Positions 18,301-27,294 of a DNA stretch of 64,000 nucleotides are shown here, in pieces. Source of the stretch: Sphingobacteriales bacterium 46-32 (GTDB lineage: Bacteria > Bacteroidota > Bacteroidia > Chitinophagales > Chitinophagaceae); NCBI GenBank assembly GCA_001898485.1, contig MKTY01000012.1:1-64000 (forward strand). The letters are read 5' to 3'. A model generated the notes under the pieces. The model was not told the origin of the DNA. It did not search any database and saw only the letters and a program-made list of their open reading frames with translations. Within the stretch, counting starts at the first letter, position 1; each line of letters begins with the position of its first letter. The position numbers and the translations under genes are program-made.

Positions 18301-18538
18301 TGTGCATGTTTTTTGATCTTGCCATTCGGGCATGGTAATTAACCATTCAAACATCTATCCTATCAATGGGGAACAAAAACTTATTATGCCAAATCTGTGT
18401 TTCGCTATACAAGGGACAGGTTTGGCTATGTAGAACTTTATTGAAGGCAAGGCGAATAAATGAAGGAAATGGCTTTTTGGCCGAATGCAGTTCCCTTTTT
18501 TCGCGGCTCTCAATATTTTTGCGTAACCCTTATTTATT

Positions 18539-18934
18539 ATGATTAAAGTTCTAGGTATTTGCAAGAATAGTATCTTTATTAAGGGTATTCAGCCTTATTT
18601 AGCTACGCATAACATCGAAATCATTGGCACCTGTAATAATAGCACCCACGGTCAAAGCGAATACTTAAAGCTGAATCCCGACATTGTGCTGAGGGATGCC
18701 AGTTGGGCGGGAAATTTCTATACAGTTTCAGAAACTGATCTGATTGTTCAATTAAAGGAGGTAAACGAAAATGCAAGTATTGTCGCCATGACCAATATAA
18801 AGGAGCCGGAACTAATCAATTGTTTAAAGACGAAAAACCTGATCGGTTATGTGTATCAAACCTTGAACGATCCGTCAAAGGAAATTTTTAATTGTACTAA
18901 GTTTTTATATAAAGGGTGCGATCAGTTTCCTTAA
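18539..18934 (+). CDS. Receiver-domain protein without output domain
   Basis: 131 residues, a receiver-like fold similar to the N-terminus of NarL/LuxR response regulators: IKVLGICKNSIFIKGIQPYL start, the probable phosphoacceptor in PDIVLRDASWAG, IVAMTNI and LIGYVYQ strands. The usual conserved Lys is not evident and no LuxR helix-turn-helix follows in any frame, so it is either a single-domain regulator or a truncated remnant. It is divergent from the acyltransferase unit. Confidence 0.55.
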   Translation: MIKVLGICKNSIFIKGIQPYLATHNIEIIGTCNNSTHGQSEYLKLNPDIVLRDASWAGNFYTVSETDLIVQLKEVNENASIVAMTNIKEPELINCLKTKNLIGYVYQTLNDPSKEIFNCTKFLYKGCDQFP

Positions 18935-19138
18935 CAACGTGAAGTATTCTAATCCTATATTCCCTTTTTCAACGAGATATATCAATCCGAAAACTTATCG
19001 CTCTCAGCTCTTTAGAATGACAACCAATACTATTTTGCTCAATCTTCCACTTGGGATGCAGAAACTTCTTCAGTTTAGGATTAGCAGGGAAAACCAGATA
19101 TAAGCATTACAGTAACTGCTCAACATTACTGCGCCGTT

Positions 19139-19714
19139 TCAATAATCTATTTTCCCTGAGGTTACCCCATTTTTCTCAGCTAATTTTTTGAAGCAGTTAT
19201 TGAGGGCTGCCCAGTGGTGTTCTAAGTAGAGTGCAACCTCAGGATGAAGCGTGTTTTGAAACCTGTTATCCCCGCCACTTATTGTTATAGTACCACCTCC
19301 AAAGGACATAGAAATTTTCTTTTTTGTTTTTATATTAAAGACAACTCCTGTCACCAATTCTTTATTATCTCTAGTCATGCTTGTTAATATTGGCGTCTGT
19401 TCATCCAAATAGAAAAAATTGAGCATTAAAGTGTCATTTTTCAAGGATAAATCCTTGAATTGTAGCGGTAATTCGCCGAATGTAATGCTTTTTGTTGTAT
19501 CGCTTTTGGGCAAATATGTACCATCGCATTCCCATGTATAAACATACCATCTTGTACTATCATATAAATCATGAACGCCTAAGCTATCAACTACTGATGG
19601 ATATACAAAACAATTATCCGAGTTTAAAGTTGTGGTTACCTTTCCTGATTCTTTCTTATCGTTATTGCAGTTTAGGCTAACAATTGCTATAGCTATCCAG
19701 ACAATGTGTTTCAT
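19139..19714 (-). CDS. Lipoprotein overlapping an RHS toxin end (possible immunity protein)
   Basis: 191 residues with a lipoprotein signal (IVSLNCNND). The mature domain is beta-rich (WYVYTWECDGTYLPKSDTT, GGGTITISGGDNRF) and of no family known to me. Its start codon overlaps, as ATGA, the stop of the frameshifted RHS C-terminal tail at 19711-19918. That coupling is typical of polymorphic toxin and immunity genes, so it may be the immunity protein of the now broken toxin. A lipoprotein location would imply protection in the periplasm. Confidence 0.6.
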   Translation of the reverse strand: MKHIVWIAIAIVSLNCNNDKKESGKVTTTLNSDNCFVYPSVVDSLGVHDLYDSTRWYVYTWECDGTYLPKSDTTKSITFGELPLQFKDLSLKNDTLMLNFFYLDEQTPILTSMTRDNKELVTGVVFNIKTKKKISMSFGGGTITISGGDNRFQNTLHPEVALYLEHHWAALNNCFKKLAEKNGVTSGKIDY

Positions 19715-20601
19715 AATCTTGGAATTTTGATAGTTTGATTCGGACTTGAATTATATAAATAAATGTATTTCGCGTCAACCATTACTGATCGAGCTCCATT
19801 TTTTGTTTCTCCTGTTTGGAAGGCCCTTGTGTGTTCTTTATAGTCTCCCGCGCGTTTTCCAGGCCCACCTGCGGGGCGCCGCCATGAATTGTTACGCCCT
19901 TGATCTGGAATCCATATGTCAATTGTATGTCATATCTACAGCAGTAGGATGTAGGTGTTTTGAGCCCGTACGGTTAGGCTCATCGTCTGCATCTTGTACA
20001 GATCCAGTCATTGAATTTGCAGATTTTGCAGGATTATTGCCAACAGTTACAAAGCCGTCTTTTAACACTGTATTGCTGGTAGCTTCAGCTTTTAGAGAAT
20101 TTTTATCAACAGCTTTGCCATCTACAGCAACATCAGTTGTATTTGCTATTGACAGGTTTCCGACTTTGTTTGCCTTAAATTTGTTTTTGTTATCAGCATA
20201 GAATTTTGAAAATGCCTTCGTATCATAGGTGAGGCTAAATCCCTTTAGTTCATCAACGGTCGCTTTCTCATCAGCAATCGCTTCATTAAAGGCCTTTTGA
20301 TTTTTTTGAGAAATTATAGTTGGAGTTATCCGTTTGCTTCCATCATTAATTCTATAAAGTTTCTGGTCTCCATAGCTGTAATAAACAGCAGTATCACCTA
20401 ATGGGTCAGCTCTCAAGATTGGATTATTGCCCACCATCTTCCAATTTATGGATCAAGACTTCTATAGAATGCATCGTATCTATTCAAATCAAAATCCGTT
20501 GTATGTTCAATCCTATTAAATTTCTTTTTATTTTCTGGATCACCATATTTTAATGCCTTGGATGAAACTCCCGGCATGCCCATCCCGCCGGGGCGATAAT
20601 C
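19711..20601 (-). pseudogene. RHS-repeat protein C-terminus with toxin tip, broken
   Basis: Read 5' to 3' on the minus strand, the fragment starts after a stop (TAA) with a MPG...YDAFYRSLDP segment, then has TAA exactly where the conserved Q of DPQIGRW should be, a deletion plus frameshift between IGRW and MVGNNPILRADPLGD (20437), an intact 172-codon frame to 19919, and another frameshift. After it a clear frame of about 70 codons (IDIWIPDQGRNNSWRR to QTIKIPRL) continues to 19711. The core before DPLGD is RHS; the part after is the variable toxin. No N-terminal RHS repeats remain, so this is an orphan tip. Confidence 0.75.
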
Positions 20602-20666
20602 TTACTAATAACTGACTTCTATAATGATAGCGAAACGCTGATTAGATGAGGAACATCTTTAAAGTT

Positions 20667-21014
20667 CTACTCCGGCTTTTTTTTCGATCTCTTATTACCC
20701 TTCTCTTTTCCTTTCAATATCTTTTGCTTTTCCAAGTATTCCCTAAATTCTTGTGTATCCGTTTCGGTAACACCATCATAATAGGCCGAGAGATCAGTAT
20801 ATGAAATCCCTAATGCCTGCGCAATAGCAATATTTGTGGTCAAGGATACATCCAGTTTCCCAACTGAAATTTTTTGAATGTGAGCAGGCTCCATTCCTGC
20901 TTCCTTTGCCAACTTTCTAAAACTTTTTAAGGAACTGTTTTTTAATGCCTTATAGAGCCCTACTGCATAGCGGAACTTTATGGCAACTTTTTCTTCCCTT
21001 TCCTGTGCTTTCAT
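20667..21014 (-). CDS. XRE-family helix-turn-helix regulator
   Basis: 115 residues. A helix-turn-helix of the Cro/C1 type spans residues 25-80 (SLKSFRKLAKEAGMEPAHIQ, KLDVSLTTNIAIAQALGI), followed by a charged Lys-rich tail. A near-perfect palindrome lies 37 bp upstream of the start (21051-21070), the likely autoregulatory operator, which would also face the divergent structured RNA and nutrient-uptake genes. Confidence 0.8.
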   Translation of the reverse strand: MKAQEREEKVAIKFRYAVGLYKALKNSSLKSFRKLAKEAGMEPAHIQKISVGKLDVSLTTNIAIAQALGISYTDLSAYYDGVTETDTQEFREYLEKQKILKGKEKGNKRSKKKPE

Positions 21015-21050
21015 AATGTTTGGAAAGCTGGAAGATTTTTACACATATTT

Positions 21051-21070
21051 TGACGTAAAATATTACGTCA
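21051..21070. promoter_or_regulatory. Palindromic operator TGACGTAA-N4-TTACGTCA
   Basis: A 20-bp inverted repeat with nine of ten positions matching, between the XRE gene (minus, from 21014) and the divergent leader region (plus). Its size and position fit a dimeric XRE repressor. A TATATTTG sequence at 21086-21093, matching the Bacteroidota -7 consensus TAnnTTTG on the plus strand, lies close by, so binding could control both directions. Confidence 0.6.
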
Positions 21071-21192
21071 TATTCATTTTTCTCTTATATTTGAATGTTG
21101 CGTTGCTTATATAAGCTGACCAACAGAGTTATTATCATTATTTTTGAAATTCTTCATTCGTTGATAATTAGAAGGATTTCGCTATAAGTCTC

Positions 21193-21340
21193 GATCAGAA
21201 AACCGCGAATTTTCAAGGAAACGAGATGGTAGTGAAAGCCTGCTCTATAGCGATATAGGGTGGGCCTCTATCAGCTTATCGTTTCCGGGCCCTCGCGGTG
21301 CCTCTGATCGGTAAGACGGGGCTCGCCCTATCTTTTTTTA
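21193..21340 (+). ncRNA. Candidate structured RNA with terminator
   Basis: Four nested helices are visible: GATCAG 21193-21198 with 21304-21309; CCGCGA 21203-21208 with 21293-21298; GGAAACGA 21217-21224 with 21279-21286; and a 12-pair helix 21238-21249 with 21254-21265 (some G-U) closed by a GCGA tetraloop. A 13 by 13 nt internal loop separates the last two. A short GGG/CCC hairpin and a run of seven T (21333-21339) follow, like a terminator. No open frame of note. It resembles no riboswitch or RNA class I know; a rod with a large central bubble recalls 6S RNA, but that is speculation. Confidence 0.6.
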
Positions 21341-21510
21341 TCAGCCCTTCCTTACAGTAGACTTCCTAAAAGCCATTCGCTGCAAGGATGAAACGAGAAC
21401 TTTCTTTTTCTTTTATACTACGCTATTCACCTCTTCAACAGGTGGATAACCTTCTGCACCTTGCCCTTGGTTTTGCACTACATCTTTTTTTAATCTTATT
21501 CGCTTGCAAG

Positions 21511-21582
21511 CCTAAAGGTCCTGTTTAGGTTTAGGAAGAAACCGGTCGTGGGCCGTTTCTCATGCGGCCCACTCAGACCGGT
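21511..21582 (+). promoter_or_regulatory. Two hairpins in the leader before the uptake genes
   Basis: CCTAAA-N7-TTTAGG (21511-21529) is followed by a long hairpin: ACCGGTC GTGGGCCG (21541-21555) pairs with CGGCCCAC and GACCGGT (to 21582) with a 3-nt bulge. They lie 45 bp before the thioredoxin-fold gene. With no U-tract directly after, they could be a cis-acting leader or the end of a separate short RNA. Confidence 0.5.
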
Positions 21583-21626
21583 TAAAGATTTGCAACCTTC
21601 TCTTTTTATTACAATAACAACACTGC

Positions 21627-22637
21627 ATGAAAAAATTGCGCACGAGCGTACTGGTCGTACTATGGCCGGTCCTGAATTTCTTTGCACAAACCCATTCAGC
21701 AAATATCCGCTTTCTTTCCATAGGAGATCGCGTTCCAGACTTCCCCTCTGTTCAATGGGCAAATGCCTCAAATGCCAGCCTCAGTATAGGTAAAGATGCT
21801 GTTTTGATCCTCAACTTTATGTCTGCCGATTGCATGAGTTGTATAAGATCATTACCGAAAATGGACTCAATCCAGAAAAAGTTAGGAAAGGCAGTTCAGA
21901 TCGTTCTTATCACCAGCGACAAACGAACAAGATTTGAATCTTTCCTGGCAAATACACGTATCGGACGAAGTATCAATTTCCCCGTTATTGTAGAGGATTC
22001 ACTATTAAAAGCATTGTTCCCTCATGAATTCATCTCCCATGAAGTATGGATAAAAAATAACAAGGTCATTGCCATTACGGGAAGTGAATATGTGACGTTC
22101 GATAATGTAAAAAGGGCGTATTCAGCCCCGACTTTTTCGCTACCATTGAAGCATGATCGTCCGGATTATGATTATTCACAATCACTTATTTCTGCACCTT
22201 CTAATGCTATTGCTTCGTCAGTCTGTTCGGTTCTACTTTCCCACTTAACAGGTGTGCCCCGGCGATATATGGAAGGGGTTGATTCTGCTGCTGGTATAAG
22301 GTGGTATCGAATGATCAATTTGTCTATAGTTGAAATGTTCAGTAAGCTATGGCGCTTACCGCTTCATCTTTCCCCTGATCGTCTTCAATTGCAGGATGTG
22401 AAAGATAGTAGCAAGATAATCTATGACAAAGCAAATTCTTATCGTAACCAATGGAAGCTGGAAAACACATACTGTTATGAGGCTCGCTTTCCTCTTTGTT
22501 GCTCAGAACAGGAATGCCTGCAAAAAATAAGATCAGACCTTGCTTGCTGGTTAAACTTTGAAGGCATAATTGCTGGCGAAAAAAAACCTTCTCTTATAAT
22601 TAGGCAGATTAAATCCTCCACTTTTATAGAGAATTGA
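21627..22637 (+). CDS. Secreted thioredoxin-fold protein of SusCD locus
   Basis: 336 residues with a signal peptide (VLNFFAQTHS). Residues 30-170 are a TlpA-like thioredoxin fold with the motif ADCMSCIRSLPK; the spacing C-M-S-C keeps two cysteines for redox exchange or metal contact. The C-terminal half is not a known domain. It lies 39 bp upstream of the SusC gene and is probably cotranscribed. In Bacteroidota such proteins accompany TonB-dependent uptake of peptides or metal-bound ligands; the substrate is unknown. Confidence 0.75.
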   Translation: MKKLRTSVLVVLWPVLNFFAQTHSANIRFLSIGDRVPDFPSVQWANASNASLSIGKDAVLILNFMSADCMSCIRSLPKMDSIQKKLGKAVQIVLITSDKRTRFESFLANTRIGRSINFPVIVEDSLLKALFPHEFISHEVWIKNNKVIAITGSEYVTFDNVKRAYSAPTFSLPLKHDRPDYDYSQSLISAPSNAIASSVCSVLLSHLTGVPRRYMEGVDSAAGIRWYRMINLSIVEMFSKLWRLPLHLSPDRLQLQDVKDSSKIIYDKANSYRNQWKLENTYCYEARFPLCCSEQECLQKIRSDLACWLNFEGIIAGEKKPSLIIRQIKSSTFIEN

Positions 22638-22676
22638 TCCTTCTATCTATACCAAAACACTGCTTAAACTATTTAT

Positions 22677-25600
22677 ATGAAACGGCTCACTATACTGGCA
22701 ATGATACTGGTTCCGATTACCAGCTTCTGTCAAACGAACATAATCTCAGGAAAAATCATATCAGAAAATGGCAATCCGATTCCCTCAGCCACGATTACTT
22801 TACTGCGCACCAAAGCTGTAACACTGTCCGATAAACAAGGATTATTCTCAATCGAAAATGTCGTCGTTACCGATACTATTCTGATCACAGGCATTAACTA
22901 TGAACCGGTCAAATACCCTATCAATGGTCAACAGGAGGTTACGATAACTATGAGACAAAAGGCGGTTACTCTCGGTGAAGTTGTCGTTAACACAGGTTAT
23001 CAAGAGCTGAATAAGGAGCGATCTGCCGGTTCCTTTGAGAAAGTAGACAGCAGTCTTTTTAACAGGCGTATATCACCTGATATTCTAGGTCGTTTGGACG
23101 GTTCCGTCAGTAATCTTTTTTTTTCCAGAACCGGGAGTGAGCCTGTCCTGTATATGAGGGGGCTTAGTTCGCTACAAAGCGCAACGCAGCCACTAATTAT
23201 TGTTGATAATTTCCCTTATGAGAGTAGCCTGTCGAACCTTAATCCGAACGACGTAGAGACTGTGACAGTATTAAAGGATGCATCAGCCGCATCTATATGG
23301 GGTTCCCGTGCAGGCAATGGGGTTATTGTAATAACGACCAAGCGAGGGCAATTCAGCCGCCCCCTGCGGGTATCATTGACCAGCAATGTTACTCTTCAAG
23401 GAAAGCCCCGCCTTTTGGATGATCCGGGATTTCTGACGGCTCCGGGGTTCATTGAAACAGAAAGATTTCTTTTCGATCAGGGTTATTACCATGATCAAGC
23501 GGCATTTCCAGCCTACTATATACTATCACCAGTAGTGGAGCTATTATATAAGCAAACTGCTGGAGAAATAAGTCAGCAAGAGGCGGATAAACAGATCTCC
23601 GCATTGTCAATACATGATGTGCGAAGGGATTATTTGCGCTATCTATATCGGAATGCTGTATCTCAGCAAAACTTTGTTTCGCTTACCGCAGGGAATAAGC
23701 AGTTAAGCTGGTTGCTGAATATCGGCTATGATAATAATTTGTCCAACCTTGTACGAGAAAGCATTCGTCGCTATACCATCAATTCCATGACTAATTTAAA
23801 GCCAACTCCCAAGATAGATATAGGGATCGGCTTAAACGTTTCCATTACAAATGCCAATTATAATGGTATTTCGCAAATCGCGCCGGGTGGCGGCAAAAGC
23901 ACCTTATATCCTTACGCTCATTTGACTGATAACGACGGTCGTCCTTTATCTATTGAACGGGATTATAGAAATAGTTATACTGACACAGCCGGAAACGGGT
24001 TATTGCTGGATTGGAAATATAGACCACTTGATGAACTGACATTAAATAATAATTGGAGCAAAGGACTGAATCTTTTAGGCCGCGTTAATATCCGGTATAA
24101 AATAGCACCATTTCTTTCCGCAGAAGCAAAAGCGCAACTAGAGAATAGCCGGAATAATTCAGAATTTAATAATTCAGTGTCCAGTTATTACTCCCGGAAC
24201 ATGATCAATCTATATTCAACGATCAACGGAAATACAATCAAGCGAAATATCCCAATTGGAGATATTTTGGATATTTCACAAAGCAACCTTAACGCTTGGA
24301 ATGCAAGAGTGCAGTTAAATTTCGATAAGTCGTGGGATAAGGAACACAACGTTACTATGATTGGAGGAGCAGAACTTAGAGAGATAAGCAACAAGTTCCG
24401 ACAGAGCCGGATTTATGGATATAACAGTGACATACTAACTTATTCAAACGTGGATTATTTCACGCAGTTCCCTTTGTATGGAAATTTGGGAAATTCGGCT
24501 ATTCCCAATGGGATTAATCTGGCAGAAACAAAGAGCCGGTTTGTCTCACTTTTCTCGAATGCCGCTTATTCTTATCTAAAAAGATATACCCTAAACCTTA
24601 GTGTCAGAAAAGATGCATCTAACATTTTTGGAGTAAGCACAAACCAAAAATGGGAACCCTTATGGTCTGCAGGAATTGCCTGGAAATTATCTGATGAGCC
24701 GTTTTATAAACTTAACTGTCTGCCTGTTCTAAATATAAGGTTCACAAACGGGTATAGTGGCAATGTGAATAGTTCCGTTTCGGCTGCTGCTATCATTCAG
24801 TATCTACCGGCTACATCACCAACCAATTTACCCTACGCTTCGCTTAGAACATCACCCAATCCAGAACTTAGGTGGGAAAGAAATCAAATGAGAAACATTG
24901 GGTTAGACTTTTCTCTCAAAGGTGATCGGATAGCTGGCTCCATTGATTTTTACGTCAAAAAAGTAACGGATTTGATAAGCACTGCTCCTGTTGATCCGAC
25001 TGTCGGTGTAAACACGCTAACTCTCAACGCCGCTGCACTCAAAGGAAAGGGACTTGATATCCGGATTAACACAAGGCTTGTAGATAAGGGAATAAAATGG
25101 AATAGCCTTTTACTGTTTAGCTATGTCAGCAACAAAGTGGAGCGTTATTTGCTCGAATCAGCTAACAAAGGCAGTTATGCTGGCAATGGGTACAGTATTA
25201 ACCCACTGGAAGGAAAAGACCCATACTCGCTTATAAGTTACCGTTGGGGTGGGCTTGATCCGGAGACAGGAAATCCTATTGGCTTTGTAGCAGGACAGCA
25301 AAGTCAAAACTATACTTCCATCGTAAATGCAACTTCGTGGGACGATCTTGTTTTCAAGGGAACAACCCGACCTCCTTTTTTTGGAAATTGGATTCATACT
25401 TTTAACTGGAAAGGAATCAGCGTATCTGCCGGTTTCAGCTTTCGATTTAAATACTATTTCAGGCGAAATACAATCAATTACTCTTCCTTATTCAGCAATT
25501 GGATAGGACATAACGACTATACAAAACGCTGGATGAAGAAAGGTGACGAAGAATACACCTCTATTCCTTCCTTGCCCTATCCAGCAAACGCGAACCGCGA

Positions 25601-25850
25601 TAAGTTCTATGCATATTCGGAAGCTACCATAGAGAAAGGCGATCTGATAAGGTGGCAAGACCTAAACATCAGTTGGAATGTTCCTCTTTCTGAAAAAGGG
25701 AGAAGGGCAATAAAGGCGCTACAGATTTATGGTGTATGCAACAATATCGGTTTGTTGTGGCGGGCTAATAAGGCCGGGCTTGATCCCGATTTCGGGAACA
25801 GCATCCCTCCATCTCCAAGTTTTTCCATCGGCATCAAAACTGACTTTTAA
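22677..25850 (+). CDS. SusC/RagA-type TonB-dependent outer-membrane transporter
   Basis: 1057 residues. After the signal peptide there is a carboxypeptidase-like domain (NIISGKIISENGNPIPSATI), then the plug with the SusC motif LIIVDNFPYESSLSNLNPND and LKDASAASIWGSRAGNGVIV, and a 22-strand barrel. The C-terminal GLDPDFGNSIPPSPSF is also typical. It forms a lidded pore with the SusD protein downstream (17 bp) and uses TonB energy to import a ligand too large for porins. It has no linked sensor or glycoside hydrolase, so the ligand is probably not a glycan with its own locus. Confidence 0.93.
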   Translation: MKRLTILAMILVPITSFCQTNIISGKIISENGNPIPSATITLLRTKAVTLSDKQGLFSIENVVVTDTILITGINYEPVKYPINGQQEVTITMRQKAVTLGEVVVNTGYQELNKERSAGSFEKVDSSLFNRRISPDILGRLDGSVSNLFFSRTGSEPVLYMRGLSSLQSATQPLIIVDNFPYESSLSNLNPNDVETVTVLKDASAASIWGSRAGNGVIVITTKRGQFSRPLRVSLTSNVTLQGKPRLLDDPGFLTAPGFIETERFLFDQGYYHDQAAFPAYYILSPVVELLYKQTAGEISQQEADKQISALSIHDVRRDYLRYLYRNAVSQQNFVSLTAGNKQLSWLLNIGYDNNLSNLVRESIRRYTINSMTNLKPTPKIDIGIGLNVSITNANYNGISQIAPGGGKSTLYPYAHLTDNDGRPLSIERDYRNSYTDTAGNGLLLDWKYRPLDELTLNNNWSKGLNLLGRVNIRYKIAPFLSAEAKAQLENSRNNSEFNNSVSSYYSRNMINLYSTINGNTIKRNIPIGDILDISQSNLNAWNARVQLNFDKSWDKEHNVTMIGGAELREISNKFRQSRIYGYNSDILTYSNVDYFTQFPLYGNLGNSAIPNGINLAETKSRFVSLFSNAAYSYLKRYTLNLSVRKDASNIFGVSTNQKWEPLWSAGIAWKLSDEPFYKLNCLPVLNIRFTNGYSGNVNSSVSAAAIIQYLPATSPTNLPYASLRTSPNPELRWERNQMRNIGLDFSLKGDRIAGSIDFYVKKVTDLISTAPVDPTVGVNTLTLNAAALKGKGLDIRINTRLVDKGIKWNSLLLFSYVSNKVERYLLESANKGSYAGNGYSINPLEGKDPYSLISYRWGGLDPETGNPIGFVAGQQSQNYTSIVNATSWDDLVFKGTTRPPFFGNWIHTFNWKGISVSAGFSFRFKYYFRRNTINYSSLFSNWIGHNDYTKRWMKKGDEEYTSIPSLPYPANANRDKFYAYSEATIEKGDLIRWQDLNISWNVPLSEKGRRAIKALQIYGVCNNIGLLWRANKAGLDPDFGNSIPPSPSFSIGIKTDF

Positions 25851-25867
25851 CACTTAATACTCGAAAC

Positions 25868-27214
25868 ATGAAACATATTACCTCGATCCTGCTTTGCCTT
25901 GCCGTGTTGCCATCATGCAAAAAGTATCTGGATGAAAAGCCGAATACTCAATGGGTGGTTCCAGAAACGATCCAAGACGCAGCTGCTTTAATGGATAACT
26001 ACAGTTTGTTCAATGCATCTTTTCCTTTTATTGGGCTGCAGGGTGACGATGATTATTATTTATTAGAATCCTATTGGAACACGCTTTCTACTACTAATCA
26101 AGACAACTACCGATGGGGAAAGGAAGTGTATAACAAAAATGAGTGGTCGTATATGTATCAGATCGTCTTGCGAAGTAATATTGCCTTAGAGACGGTTAAC
26201 GATGTTGTTCCTGTTGACAATAACATCGCGGAATGGAAGCGGGTAAAAGGAGCAGCGTTATTCCACCGGGCAAACGCCTTCTTTCAGGTCGCTCAATACT
26301 ATGCGGAACCATATGATGAGGAAACAGCTTCGCAAAAAATGGGTATCCCGCTTCGGTTAAATAGCAATATTAACGAACCCAGTATCCGTGCTGGTTTGGA
26401 GGCAACGTGGCAGCAGATCGTTACCGATTTCAAACAGGCATCCCAACTATTACCAACTCAGGTGGATATTCTATCCAAACCAAGTAAACAGGCCGCATTC
26501 GCCATGCTCTCCCGGTCTTTTTTGGTCATGGGCGATTACGAAAATGCCTATCTGTATGCAGACAGTTGCCTGCAAATTCAGCATGATCTGATAAACTATA
26601 ACAACATAAATATTGCTGCAAATACACCTTTTACTCGATTTAACAGGGAAGTCATTTTCTCTTCCGTTACGCTTGGTGTGTCTATGTTAGGTGTTAGCAA
26701 CTGGCGTTGTGATTCGCTCCTTTTTGATTCCTATCACATTAATGATCTCCGTAGAATCGCCTTCTTTAAATCGAACGGTTCAGGGACTTATGGTTTTAAA
26801 GGAAATTATGATGGTACTACGGCCAGCGCTTATTTCAATGGCCCTGCTGTAGACGAGATTTACTTCATAAGAGCAGAATGCCTTGCAAGAAAGGGTGATA
26901 TAAGTAATTCACTTAAGGACTTAGATACTGTTTTAAGCCAACGCTGGAAAACCGGAACTTTCAGTTCTTCTACTGCCAATACACCTGATGAAGCGCTGGA
27001 TCTGATACTACAAGAGAGAAGAAAGGAACTGGTTATGAGAAGTGTTCGCTGGTTTGATCTACGCAGATTGAACAGGGATTCAAGATATGCCAAAACGCTG
27101 AACAGAAAGCTGAATGGTATAGAATATATATTACTTGCGAATTCACCACGCTATACGCATTACATACCAGTTGATGTTATATCAATGACGGCTATGCCAC
27201 AAAACGAAAGATAA
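25868..27214 (+). CDS. SusD/RagB-type surface lipoprotein
   Basis: 448 residues. A lipoprotein signal (LAVLPSCKKYLDEKPN) with the usual YLDEKP after the Cys, TPR-like helices (VKGAALFHRANAFFQVAQYY) and the C-terminal pattern ERRKELVMRSVRWFDLRRLNRD. It caps the SusC barrel and captures the ligand at the cell surface. A bidirectional terminator follows directly. Confidence 0.92.
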   Translation: MKHITSILLCLAVLPSCKKYLDEKPNTQWVVPETIQDAAALMDNYSLFNASFPFIGLQGDDDYYLLESYWNTLSTTNQDNYRWGKEVYNKNEWSYMYQIVLRSNIALETVNDVVPVDNNIAEWKRVKGAALFHRANAFFQVAQYYAEPYDEETASQKMGIPLRLNSNINEPSIRAGLEATWQQIVTDFKQASQLLPTQVDILSKPSKQAAFAMLSRSFLVMGDYENAYLYADSCLQIQHDLINYNNINIAANTPFTRFNREVIFSSVTLGVSMLGVSNWRCDSLLFDSYHINDLRRIAFFKSNGSGTYGFKGNYDGTTASAYFNGPAVDEIYFIRAECLARKGDISNSLKDLDTVLSQRWKTGTFSSSTANTPDEALDLILQERRKELVMRSVRWFDLRRLNRDSRYAKTLNRKLNGIEYILLANSPRYTHYIPVDVISMTAMPQNER

Positions 27215-27219
27215 AATAA

Positions 27220-27293
27220 AGGCTGTTACTATTAATTCCTCTTTGCCAAATTGATATTTAACTAATACGGAACAAAATTGTAACAGCCTTTTT
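27220..27293. terminator. Bidirectional terminator between SusD and the DUF6520-like gene
   Basis: AGGCTGTTAC (27220-27229) pairs perfectly with GTAACAGCCT (27280-27289) around a 50-nt loop, with TTTTT at 27289-27293 on the plus strand and an A/T-rich flank on the other. The two genes converge here, only 80 bp apart. Confidence 0.7.
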
Positions 27294-27294
27294 A

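Noticed and set aside
18089-18316. Plus-strand open frame opposite the candidate peptide gene
   Set aside because: Reads as a shadow of the minus-strand frame; no signal, domain or neighbour on that strand supports it.
25784-25797. TCCCGATTTCGGGA inside the SusC gene
   Set aside because: Loop is only two bases and it encodes the conserved DPDFG segment, so it is a coding coincidence, not another palindrome copy.
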